Shown here: piece by piece, positions 1 through 12,700 of the stretch
Position numbering within the stretch: position 1 is the stretch's first letter
Layout: the number at the start of each line of letters is the position of its first letter
DNA from: Pomphorhynchus laevis
Taxonomy: Eukaryota > Acanthocephala > Palaeacanthocephala > Echinorhynchida > Pomphorhynchidae
NCBI GenBank assembly: GCA_012934845.2
Contig: WNNJ02002901.1
Location: 1-64,000, forward strand
DNA length: 64,000 nucleotides
Direction: 5' to 3'
Position numbers and translations under genes: made by a program
Notes under the pieces: model-generated
Told to the model about the DNA's origin: nothing
Database searches by the model: none
Seen by the model: the letters and a program-made list of their open reading frames with translations, nothing else

Positions 1-1120
1 TACTTTTTATTTAATATTTTATAAAATATTTTTAATATAAATAAATATAATTTATTACATATAATAATTATATTATATTATATAATATTTATATACTATT
101 TTATTTAATATTTTATAAAATATTTTTAATATAAATAAATATAATTTATTACATATAATAATTATATATAAATTTAATTATAAAGTTATCTATAATTTGT
201 TTTTTATCTTGTAAAGGCAAAGGGTATATTAGAAGAAAAGTTAATGTAAATCAAACTATGGATGACTAGTTTGATTATATTAACCATTAGTAAAGATATG
301 TAGGTTTTCAAATTGAAGGTAAAGCCTTCTCCTACCAAAGCTGATTTAATTTGAAATCAGAAATGACTTTATCAATTAAATTTGCAAAATCCAAGACCAG
401 AGTCTTTCATTAAATCTAAATGTTTATAAATGAGTCAAGCGATCGTCAGCCAACATTAAAAGGACCGAAACGTGAAATGTAGGTATTGGATAAGTAGCTG
501 AAATTAGGAAGCAAACTATAGATGACTAGTTTCATATAAGTAATCATTAAAAAACGGTTGTTTTTTAAGTACCTAAGTTTAATTACAAAGTTATCTATAA
601 TTTGCTTCTTATCTTGTAAAGGCTAAGGGTATATTAGAAGAAAAGTTAATGTAAAGTTAATATTAAAATAAACTGATTAGCTGCTTATATAAATTTATTT
701 AATTATGTAATATTTATCTTTTCGGATTCTTAAGCAATTTAATCTTAAATACACGAGAATAAAGTTTTTAAAATTAATCGAAATAATTAATTATTTAATT
801 AAGCGAAATAAGTAAAAGTTTTAATTTGAAAGATGTATAACAAAATATAACTTGATAATAACTCATTTACATGTGTACAAAGTAGATATAATTCACACAC
901 ATATGTGTCGTGTTTCGCAATGCTCATCTGTAGTCTGATGATGCTTATCTTTCACACACGCATCTGTAGTCTTTATATTGAGGTCAACAAATTTCCTTAC
1001 CCGTTATGATTCTTTGGAATGTAGCTGTTTCCGATGTTTAGCAACGCATTTATAGTAAGAGCTACTTTAAATATATTGCGTCCCTCTATTATATCTTGAG
1101 CACAACATAAATCACTCTAT
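1..1120. other. AT-rich DNA with partial direct repeats
   Basis: 1-72 and 100-172 are near-identical AT-rich direct repeats. AAGTTATCTATAATTTG...TCTTGTAAAGGC and its 60-bp surroundings at about 180-250 recur at 590-660. CAAACTATGGATGACTAGTTT-like words occur at 253 and 513. So roughly 400 bp is imperfectly duplicated. No gene seen. Confidence 0.5.
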
Positions 1121-1773
1121 TAAAATGTGGATAAAACATTTTATAGTATTTGCTTGTATAAGAAATATACCTCTTTTATTCCTAAATGCTTACAGCCGCA
1201 CAAGAATCCTTCGATATTCTTTCGACTTTTTGCCAATGATATACTCGACTAAAAATACCGATGTCATCAAATTCCAAGACAAATCAATTTTGTTGAAAAT
1301 CCTGAATAGTACAAGTACGCACTGGAATTATAATTGTGAATATATGAAATAAAATATTTATTCAATTAATTTGATATATTTATGAAGTTACAATAAATAT
1401 AAAAGTAAGCATTTTTATAGAATATCGACTGTTCTATTTAAAAAAATCTTTTTCTTTAATTGTGTTTTAAACAACTTCCTGGGACGTCAAAAAATATATA
1501 CATGTTATAAATTAGAATTATAAGTAAATTGTATAAATCATTAGTTTAAAATATAAATTAAATTCATTAATATAAGAATTGTTTATACTAAAATATAGTA
1601 TTTTTACAATATTTGTATTTTATCTTTAAAATATAAAATATATTATACGAAATAACTTATATCATAATTTAGTTTATAATATACTTTTATATTAAATACA
1701 ATTATAATATTAAATTATTTATATGTAAATTTCTATTTGATTGAATTCCCTAAAAATACCAAAATTGAAAATT

Positions 1774-1810
1774 AGTTCCGACTAAAATGTCAAATATTTT
1801 AGTCGGAACT
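1774..1810. repeat. Perfect inverted repeat AGTTCCGACTAAAAT
   Basis: 15-bp arms (1774-1788 and 1796-1810) around a 7-base loop. Pairing extends outward through AAATTAG/CTAATTT with a two-base bulge. Confidence 0.9.
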
Positions 1811-2088
1811 CTAATTTAAAGTAATTAGTAATTATAATTAATAGTAATTACAATTCACATAATCATTGTCAACTCCTATAATACCAGAATAAAAATTAAT
1901 GAAAAGAAATTAAAATATCTTTAACTTAATCAATTTAAATAACTTAAGTAACTTAAATAACTTAAATTTTTACCAGTTAAATAAGTGCCTGTCAAGTTTA
2001 TTAAAAGGTTGGTAGGCTAAAAACTTCATCCACGGCCGTTCAAGTTCTAGCAATTTTTCCTCCTTTATCAGTTTCATTACAGAAAGAG

Positions 2089-2340
2089 ATGAATCTTCCT
2101 TTGACTGATGGTTTTCTTAAAAATCTAAATTTATTCGACGGCAAAGTACTTAAACTTGATCAGGATATCTATCAGACTCCCGCTTTTCTTCAAACAGCTT
2201 GGCGTAGACCTCTCGCAAGTAAGCGCACTTTAATCTGGAGAGCTTCGCTTGACGGATATCACCCCAAGTTCTGTAAAAAAGGAAGAATCATCTATGAACG
2301 ATCATCAACTTGTGTATGCTGTTTTTACAACACAGCATGA
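2089..2340 (+). pseudogene. Orphan coding-like fragment, faintly TLDc-like
   Basis: 83 codons beginning MNLPLTDGFLKNLNLFDGKV. The part SKRTLIWRASLDGYHPKFC followed by KKGRIIYERSS recalls the L(L/I)(Y/W)RAS.DG(F/Y)...F...C..KG.T pattern of TLDc domains, but the match is short. GC content and codon use are higher than the flanks (the frame is open upstream too, from about 2030). No splice sites or neighbours clarify it. It may be a decayed gene or transposon piece. Confidence 0.3.
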
Positions 2341-2969
2341 TCTTCACTCTTAAATGTATTTTCCTGTGTTCATGTGTCTTGTTTATCTTTAAAAACAATA
2401 GATACGCTGAAGTGGGGGTAGGCTTATAGGCTTATTTCGGCTGACGATGCGTAGCTGTGTCACGTACAATCAATTTAAGTCAATCAATAAAATTTACTCA
2501 GCTCAAGAAATAAGAAAGAAAACTGTTCTGACTTTATATTTGTTATCTTATAATCTTTTTTAATGCCCAAATCGAAAGACGGAGTGGCTTTAATAAATCA
2601 CTACATTATTAATTATTAGTATTTATTAGTAATCCTAATAAATAGAGAAATGGTTAATTTTAATAATATTTGATGTACATTTTCGAAAAATATCTAAATT
2701 TATCATCAATTGTTCTTAATAACTGCATCAGAAAAAGCAATCTTTGAATAAACATTGACATTTAACATTGAATTGTTTTTGAAAATTCGACATTTTAAAA
2801 ACTTCTTTGTCTTGACTTTCGTTTTCTTTCCGAAAAGGCATGTGATACCAAGATAATGGACACAAATATATGACTTGTAAATAATTATGTGCTAATTAAG
2901 CTGTTTTAACGATCACATTTAATATTTTTGTGTAATAAATTGAAACAAATTAAATGTTTTCGAAAAACT

Positions 2970-2978
<9 letters not shown>

Positions 2979-3042
<64 letters not shown>
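2979..3042. repeat. (TA)n microsatellite
   Basis: About 32 uninterrupted TA dinucleotides. Confidence 0.95.
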
Positions 3043-3052
<10 letters not shown>

Positions 3053-3224
3053 ATTATATTCATCTTAATTTAAATTCCTGAACCCAATTGGATTATGGGT
3101 TTATGTTCTCTTCAACACTTAAGAGTGAAGTCAAGTGTACTCATAAGGGAAATCTATTTTTCCTGATGATGTATAATTTTCCAATTTTATCAAAAGATCT
3201 ATTTGGATTATATCTACATGAATC

Positions 3225-3600
3225 AGTGATACAGAATTATCATTGTTATTAATGATCCATTATGATATGATCCATTATGATCTATTATAATAGTATCATA
3301 TTACCGATTATTATCATATTATTATCGTTATCATAATGTATCATAATACATTATCATATTGTTATCGTATTATTATCATTATCATAATGTATCCTAATAC
3401 ATTATGTATCATTAATTAATACATTATTATTTATACATTTTATATCACAAATATAAATTATATCACAGACAAAATATCATAATTATCATTCTTATCAATA
3501 ATCCATTATGATATGATCATATCATATCATTACCGATCATTATCATATTATTAATACATTATCATATTATTATCGTATTATTATCATTATCATAATGCAT
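3225..3600. repeat. Imperfect ATTATCATAATG-type repeats
   Basis: Variations of TTATCATATTATTATCGTTATCATAATG recur several times, ending just downstream of the CH exon donor at 3606. They are non-coding and lie in an LRCH intron. Confidence 0.7.
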
Positions 3601-3606
3601 CCTTAC

Positions 3607-3735
3607 CGATTCAATATCTGGTAGATGTATATTCGATATCAGTGAAGGTTTCGCAAGGTTCACTAGTTGGCATGGTAAAACTCCGTCTGAAATCGCAGAG
3701 GCGAAGCTTCCGGGAATTCGCATGCTTAAACGTGA
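3607..3735 (-). CDS. LRCH: LRCH CH-domain exon (first half of CH)
   Basis: The exon reads SRLSMRIPGSFASAISDGVL, then CQLVNLAKPSLISNIHLPD and IES before the consensus donor TCG|GTAAGG. It matches the LRCH-type calponin homology pattern ESRL...LP..L..ALS.GV.LCQLVN...P.....IH.P. The acceptor is taken as TTGGATTGTTGAG, which leaves the Glu of ESRL to the previous exon. A candidate upstream donor, TTTACGAG|GTAACT near 3873-3868, could supply that Glu but its exon is not certain. The second CH half is not visible in 1-3600 and should lie outside the window. Position 21 is Pro in the usual V(V/I)LCQL stretch, a small oddity. Confidence 0.85.
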
Positions 3736-6700
3736 CTCAACAATCCAAAACACAAAATTTAATATTATATAAAATTTAATATTTAATAGTTATGGTTATA
3801 AACATAACAATATCAATATATTCAAATATTCCAAATCATTCAAGAAATAAGTTACCTCGTAAACCTCGCAAATAAGTAGATTTATAGAATATCTTGATAA
3901 AATGAGCAGAGATTTAATATAAAAATCAAATTTAATCAGAATGAGATCCCTTGGCAGAAAGTAATGTAAATAATTGTTTATGCAATCTTGAACGAAAGAA
4001 ACTATTCACGGCCAAAAGAACAGTCCGGGCACCTTTGACAAATAAAGCAATCATAAACTCTCGAACACCAAAGTATAATTGGCTAACCCACCCAAATCAA
4101 TACTCAATAAATCTTAATGCAGCACACGTAATTGTATATTTCGCCTATCATATAGGATGAATGTATATCCTTTGAATGTATACTTTTCAATTAGAGAGTA
4201 GCGTTTAGCTTAGCTTAGTTTACAAAATGATAAGTCCCAAGATGTTTACTCTGCGTTGAATATATTAAGCTGACTTTCGATATTTTGTCCTAGTGAAATA
4301 TTTATTTCGAATAGTTCCTTACCGTAAAAATCACAACCTTTCTACTAGAGAAATTGAATAATAAAAGTATACTTTATGAAGATAAAGACTTGTCGGTTTA
4401 ACTTATTCATAAATAGACATTACACTCTTAAATCAACGTATATTTTTAGCACTAGTGGTAATTAAACGACTCAATCGAGAATCCTTTATTTTATCATCTA
4501 AGTTAATCGCTCATTATAACTCATCCTAACACCTCCTAGAATGAATCTGCTGTCACGCCGTAGAATTTTCTCTAGCCTTCTATTTCACCAGTCGTAGAAG
4601 GAAACGACGCTTGGATATTCAAGTCCTCACATATTTGATGTGAGGACAAACTAGCACGTTGTATAACAGACAAAACAGAAATGGAGATACTGATAAAGAG
4701 AAGGATTTTAATCAGATAAATCATCTTTCTTGCGAAACTGTAACGCCTTCAATGGACGTTCTAGTTTTTAGTGTCGATTACATAAGTATGCCAAGATCAC
4801 GAACTTGATTAGTCGAAATAATTGTACAGAGCCCAACACTGTACAAGGAAGAAACATAGGACCTACTAAGCCGTATGTCAAAGTACTTCGAAATATTTAA
4901 TGCTAGGTCAGTGTTAACACTTCACGTATGAACCTTATCAATATCACGTTGTAAGCGGATATGATTTTCTTCAAATAGGACCTCACACCATATTTTGCCG
5001 TTAATAAAAGCTAAACAAGGATAAATGAAAGATAAATCTTCTAAAAAAATATCCTTCATGCCACAAGATAAAAAATCAAGCCAGTGTGTTCTGATCTTAA
5101 AGTATCTAAAAAAGAAAAAAAATATTATATTTTTGGAAATCTGATCCATAGCCCAATACACGTTTTTGCCTATTTTTTATGATTAACAGTAAGCATTTTA
5201 GTAATCATTCACATGATTACCGACTTTGTAATATAAGACTGTAATATAAGACTATAATATAAGACTTTGCAATATAAGACTATACAAATATAAAGTTGTG
5301 TAAGACTACAAGTTATAAAGCAATTTTCATATTAATGTTCAATCAGATCACTTAACTGAGGGGACATATTTTGTATTATAAATAAATTAAAAACAAGAAA
5401 CTACCTTGTATAGCAATTGTATAATCTAGTATTTTTATGAACCGAGAATAAGCTATAATGTTACGTACTTAAAAAATCATTATTATTTCGATTAAAATTT
5501 CAAATTTAATGGTTTTCAAAAGCGATTTGAAAATTTATGGAATCTTTAAATTATTTGTAACTGTTTGTGTTAATTTTTGGTAAAATAAATTAACTTTTAA
5601 AATGTTGTCTTTTTTATAACTCATTTTTCTAAAAAGAGTTAAATTTTAAAATTTTAACCTCTAAGCCTCGTATAGAGATTTACAATAATTATTTAAAATA
5701 ATTTCATTGTACCTTTTTAACTTGCTCAATAAATCTGAATTCGTGTTGTATTTGTTGGAATTTGCGTCTTATTGTAAACATTGCGCCGTCTAAAATAATA
5801 GTTATATATATGTTATATGTTATTATCTAAAGGAAAATACCATATTTAACCATCTTGATGCTAATGGTGAATGATAAATGATAAATTTGTAAAATTATTT
5901 ATTTTTTCACTTTTAATTTCGCTCAATTTAGTATATTAAATAATATATTAAACATAATAAATTATTATTTAATATAATTAATATTTAATAATGGCGTATA
6001 TAAGAATTTATTATATATAATTTTTAATTTATAATTTATTAAATATAATTTGTTTTATTTAAATCACTATTTTTTATAAAAAACTAAAAACAGTTTTTCA
6101 ATTTTTTAGAATTTGTAAAAGTGCTAATGCGCGACCACAGGCACTCCGTATTCGGCTAAAATTAAAATGTAAGGACCATATGACAGTTATGCCAATAATA
6201 CCTGAAAAATGCAATCAAACAGATAAATTCATATTTATCTGTAAGGTCCATCATTGGCTAGCCTGTTAGCAATCCTGTGTTTATGTTAAACAAAATGAAT
6301 TAAAATGAGCAAATGTGATTTACTAAATAAGATGTAAACAATAACTTTTACGATTTTTGACATTACATATTAATATATATTTTATATATATATTCTTTTA
6401 CATTTTCCATCTATTTTTAATATAAAAACTTTTAAATTAATATTAAAATCATATAAGAATTTTATATTTGGCGATTTTACATATACGCTAAATGCCAATA
6501 ATTAAATGTATTAATAGATAACTGATATTTTTAATATTTATGATGAAAGAATATTTTTAAGCCTTCACAAATAAACCTTATTTGTTACTCTTAATTGTGA
6601 AACGAGTTTGATATAAATTATTAATTTGTTGAACAGTATGCTTTTAACTATAAAAATAATGGCTTTAATTACGAGTTAATGAAATTAATGTATAAATAAC

Positions 6701-9700
6701 AAATTGTAATTAATTTTTAATTAATTTTAAATACGTATTTTAATCGTGTTATGCAGCTTTTACGTTTCAAACAATTACGTTATTAGTAGACAGCGGTATA
6801 CGGTGTATGTAAACTCTGTCAGTGTTAACTAGCAGTAAAATGTAAAAATAATAAAGAACAAATCATAATTTAATAAAGTGTACAAAATACTAAGGAAAAT
6901 TCTATAAAAGAATATAAATAACCAATCAAATTAAGATAGCACTTTTAAATTAGAATACAAACTAAATTGCAAAAACCAAATATTTATGCAAATATTTAAA
7001 CATTTTAATTTTTTAAATAAGTTAACAAAAATCGTATTAATAAAAAATCAATTTTCGTGAAGAATGCGAACAAGACAAATCAAAAAATAAACGTCATTTT
7101 AAAAATGACGTTTATTTTAATGACGTCATTTTATTTTTAAAATAAACGTCATTTTTATGAATTGAATAATAAATAACATACGTTGTATCAGAATAAGAAT
7201 TAGAGGTCATCAGGAGGAACTGCTATGCTATCAGGTTTCGGCCCCTAACTTCTCTACCCAACATAGCAGCGGGGCCAAATACATGCTAATGATGTATTTC
7301 CTCTGAAATAACTATCTAGTATCTTATTCTAATGCAAAGTATATTATTTATTATCCATCCATAAAAATTTGCCGCTTAAGAGTTTAAATTTATTCTTTAT
7401 ATTATTGTGTTGATTTATATATTTTACTATTTTCTGCTTTATGTTATTTTTATAGTAACCTAGTTTAAAATATGTATATATTAAATTATTTAAATGAGTT
7501 TGAAGAAAAATAATATCGTTACAAATTGTTGCAATTCTTAAAATTTTATTATTTAATGTATTATATTTTATATTATATAGTATGCATGAATGCTCATGCA
7601 AAAATATGTTTCTTGTAAATTTAAATATGTCATCTTTACGATATAAATTAATAGTAGTTTTAGTTAATGTTAATTTAATGTTCATATCTAGATATGTCTT
7701 CTTTATAATTAATATTGGTTTTGTTAAGAATAAGGCTTTCTGGATAAATTTGTTCACTAATTGAATAAAAATTATTAGAATTAAATACACATATATCATC
7801 AATGTATCGAAACATATATTTCATATATTTATATTGTTTAGATTTAGTTTTTACACAGTTATGAACAAATTCATATTCTATAAAGCTTAAAAACAAGTCA
7901 GCTATAATTGGGCTACTATTACCTCCCATTGGAACACCTTTTACTTGTCTAAATATAGATGTCCCTACTTTTATATAATTTTGATTTATCAAAATATTTA
8001 AGGATTCTATTAATTCAATTTTATCCATATATTTATATTTACTTGATGGTTTAATTTTTGTTAGATAGGCGTTATAGTTATTATAACATATATATGTATC
8101 TTTTACCGAATATAAGATTAATTGATTTTACTAACGCTTCTTTAATATCTACTAAATCTAGATTTGTATATGCGTACTAAAATCGTTTGTATTTATATTT
8201 TAAAAATTTATTCCTTTTGTCTATTCTAAAAATTCTTTTGTAGAATAAATACTGAAATAGTGTTTTATACTAGTATTAATTTCGACTACCTTGCAATATT
8301 TTTTAAAGTGTGCTTTAATTATTTTAAGTATTTTATTCATTCAGGCAGTGGTTTTAATGTACATTTAAACGCACTATATATGAACCTAGGTTTTATTGGA
8401 TTTTTATGTAATTTTGGATTCCAATATAATATAGGTATAGTTTTGTTATCTGATTCAACCTTTATACCCTTTTTATCCATTATAGAACAGTAACTTGTAA
8501 TAATTGTTAGAAAATTAGAAATCCGTAAATATATATACAAAATATGTATACAAAATAGATTCTATAATATACTATACTATAATATTATATTATAATATAG
8601 TTTATTATAATATATTATATTATATAGTATTATATTATAATATTATATTATATTATAATATCTTATAATAATTATATTATATAAATTATATAATTTAATA
8701 TTATAATATAATTCAGTTAGGTTTTCCAGCTAGGTGAAACTAGCTGGAAAACAAGTTGCCAACAGTGATGCACACGGACAGCTTAATCGCTTCTTATACG
8801 ACTATGCAGCTTAGCAGCTTTGAGCCGATCACAAGTTTTTCTTTGAATCTAACTGATCCTAATATGTTCGCCCCACGCGAGTTAGATAGGGCGGATTTCG
8901 TAACCCTTGATATCAAAGCTCAAGTCCTGGTTGCACTCTGAGAGCTTATGTGAAATGTATTCGTAGCGTCGATAGAGATTACTTTCTGCGGGAGTTCCAC
9001 TGTGAATATTTTTCAGCAAAACGCTTAGCATCAATTGAAAAAGTTGTTGAGCCTCACGAATCGAAATTGCAGAGTTGACAACAGAGCTTGGAAACTTAAA
9101 GAATAATTTTTTGGAAAGAAATTCATCTGATGGCGGAGAATCTAGTGTAACTAGATCGCGTACTCTTGCAGGTGTGGTTTAACAGGTGGTTGTAAGATCT
9201 GTTTTCGGGATTAATCATTTAAACAAGGATATGACCCCGCTTTAATTCTTTCAAGAGTATGATAAGGCAAATCGTTCGTGCAACGTAATCATTATAGGGT
9301 TACCTGTTTAGTCAAATGATCAAGACGTCATCAAGAACATTTTCTCTTAGATTGGGATAAATCTATCAACATGTCGGTATCTTCGACTCAAACGATTTTC
9401 AGCTAAACGAACTGATATTCTTCCATGGTTGCTTGTTCCAACGGATGAATCAATATCACGTCAAGCACTTTCATACTGTACTAAGTTACGAAATTCGACC
9501 TAGTTTTTCTAGAGTTTATATAATTCCTGATCTGTCACCAGTAGAACGTGATGCATACAAAACTCCCAATGCCGAACTTCACGAGAAACGAAACATTGAT
9601 CGTTCCTCTACTTTATTAAACGTAATAATATGGTTATACGAACTCGTCAACTGAAAACAAACCTAGATAATAACAACACTGCGAGTTTATCCAGCTCCCA

Positions 9701-12700
9701 CATTTGACTATCGAAACCTTAAAATCCAGTATATCATCCAGTAATTCCTCCAGTAAATCCTTCAGTTTATCCTCCAGTAAATCTTTCAGCACATCATTCA
9801 GTAAATCATCCAGTAAATCTTCCAGTATATACTCCTGTTAATCCTCCAGTAAATCCTTCAGTAAATCCTCCAGTAAATCCTCCAGTAAATCCTCCAGTAA
9901 ATCCTCCCGTAAATCCTCCAGTAAATCCTCCATTAAATCCTCCCGTAAATCCTCCCGTAAATCCTCCAGTAAATCATCTAGTAAATCCTCCAGTAAATCC
10001 TCCAGTAATTTCTCCAGTAAATCCTCCAGTAAATCCTCCAGTAAATCCTCCAGTAAATCCTCCAGTAAATCCTCCAGTAAATCCTCCAGTAAATCCTCCA
10101 GTAAATCCTCCAGTAAATCCTCCAGTAATTCCTCCAGTAATTCCTCCAGTAAATCCTTCAGTTTATCCTCCAGTAAATCTTTCAGCACATCCTTCAGTAA
10201 ATCATCCAGTAAATCTTCCAGTATATACTCCTGTTAATCCTCCAGTAAATACTCCAATAAATCATCCAGGAAATATTCCAGAAAACTCTTTAGTAAAGCC
10301 TTGAGTAAATCCTCCATTAAATACTTTAATAATCTATTCAGTAAATCCTTAAGTAAATCATCAAGAAAATTCTTAAGTAAAGCCTTCAGTAAATCCTCCA
10401 GCAAATCTTGCAGTAAATCATCCAGTAAATTCTACAGTAAAGCATTCAGTAAATCCGCTAGCCAATTTTTCAGTAAATCATCCGGTGCATCATCTAATTA
10501 AATCGACTCCCCCTGATTCCCAAGTCTTCCTGGAAATTGGTCGTTTAGTAATAAGGTTGATTCAGTATATGATTTTTTCCTTCATAAATCGTTGGATGTT
10601 TTGTGTTTAACCGAATTTTGGCACGTTGATCAGAATGATTTCTCTATTAAACGCCTCCGATCTTTAAATCTTTCTGTGATTGATAAGGCTCGTCAACTAT
10701 CTTTCAGCTCAAATAAATCTATTAACCACGGTGGTATTATAGCTTTCTCTCCTCATTGGTATCCGTTGCAATCGATATCGTCGCCGTTTGTTCCTCTTAC
10801 ATTCGAAGCGCGTGTCCGGCGCGCTTCGAATGGAAATGATTTGTAATCCTACAACTATAATTAACCTTGAGAGTTTACCGAGCGGATTTAATGTTCTTCA
10901 GAGAATTTATCGCGATTTTCAAGAACCAATGCCTAATGCGACACAGGAGCAGTTTGGCTATAATTCTCTGATTACTAATTCTAACTCATCTAGTACAGCT
11001 AACATTAGTCAAGTAGGAACTGAAAATACAAACCCGTTGCTTAACCCCGGTACATCTCAGAATACTGCTTTTCAGAAAAATCGATCTACATCTTGTTCAA
11101 ATCAATTTAAATCAATTAATTTAGTCGATTCGTCTAGATCAAATGTATCTAATACAAACCCGTTAGATTCGCCTTTGCAATCTACATCAGGCGAAAGCAC
11201 TGCTGGGTATTCTACGATGAACCCTCAACAGCTACGTCAATTACTAGAAGACGCTGCTGAAAATCCTGCCATATCAATCGGCATGTTGCGGGCATCCAAT
11301 TCTAACCCAAATATAGATAATTTTATTCGCGATTATAGTATCCTACTTAATCTGCTGCGTACATATAGATTTGTACAGGACGAAAGACAAAGAGAACAAG
11401 TACACCGGTGTAATTCATGAGATTTGAAGTCAGTGGTCAATACCTGAAATTCGTGCTCTATACACAAATCTTCAAGCATTAATGCCCATTATACAAATTC
11501 AACAAAACTTAGTTCGTGTTAGGAACACATACCCCACAAGTATATTCAGGGTTAATATCTTCAAATATAAGCGGTCCAGTCGATAATCAAATGAATAGTC
11601 AACCTTTTTCATCTAATGTGGATTATGTTCAATCACCTAGCAATAGACAAACAGCTTCTGCAACAGCAGCATCTCAAAATTTACAGAATTCAAATCAATC
11701 ACTGATTGTTGTTTCAACTATTAAATCTTCTTCATCCCTAGCAACATTAACCGACAAATCGACAACCAAACCAAACTCCAGAACAACTTTATGCATTCGA
11801 GCTTGTACAAGCTCGAATGCATGAAGTTGGGATTTCATAACCATTATGCAAATCTTAGTGCGCTTGTTGCATTTATGACGGACGTAAATATGACTGTAGT
11901 TACTAAATTATTTTTGAAAATTTAAAATTGAAATTCAAACTACTTGATTTCCGTGTATGAGCCGGCTCTTTGTTTCTCAATATATACATATTCTATCGAC
12001 CTGGATCGTGTCATCCGTCAGACTCTTTTTTATGTAAACTGTCAAACTTACTTTCATCTTCCTCTTCAGTTTACTTTGGGTTGTACTCGGTGATATAAAT
12101 GTTCACTTAGATCGTCCTTGTGGTTTCAATATCCCAAAAACAATTTCTATATTTAATGATCATGATTTTCAGATCATGTCTCCTCATTATTCTTTTGCTA
12201 CCCATATTCTTGGCGGTACCCTCGATATCGTTGCCTCATCTTCGCGTCTTGCCTCGCCTTCTTCATTGTATATCTGATCTTGCTCTATATGACCACTTCC
12301 TTGTTACATGTTCTCTTCTTTTGTTAAAAATCAATGTTCCTGTAAAAATTATCTCGTGTCGTTCTTGGAAATTCCTCGACTTTTCCCTCCTTCGCTCTAA
12401 TATCAACCGATATCCGTTAATGTATCGTTCTTCTATCTACCAATCCCTCCAATTACTTAAGTACCCTCTTTAACAATGTATTTTGCTCTATCATTGATGA
12501 AATTCTTCCCTTTAAAACTTTTGTTAAATTACGTCACTATTGTGCAACACGGTTCGACTCTGAGTATGTGACTTCAAAACGCCTCCTGCGTTGTTCTTTC
12601 AGAACGTATCATCGTTATCTCAGACTATATTCATCACTTGACTCATTCGTTTATCGTAACCAATTATTTGCTCTTCGTCGTTCGCATATGCAACTTCTGC

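Noticed and set aside
1125-1352. 75-codon plus-strand frame as a gene
   Set aside because: No motif, splice context or conserved pattern; frames of this length are expected by chance here.
4935-4985. Minus-strand VLFEENHIRLQRDIDK as another LRCH exon
   Set aside because: The charged helix fits the region and a donor-like GTTCAT exists, but the acceptor has no pyrimidine tract and nothing else supports it.
9838-10188. Minus-strand frame of LLEDLLED repeats
   Set aside because: It is the complement of the 12-bp minisatellite; the sense frame reading NPPV fits the LINE orientation and survives in the diverged units.
9729-10490. CRISPR-like array
   Set aside because: Units are 12 bp, contiguous and without unique spacers; this is a minisatellite in a eukaryotic LINE.
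11516-11824. Separate gene of 102 codons
   Set aside because: It is one frame of the degraded ubiquilin linker and ends inside the palindrome at the start of the UBA part.
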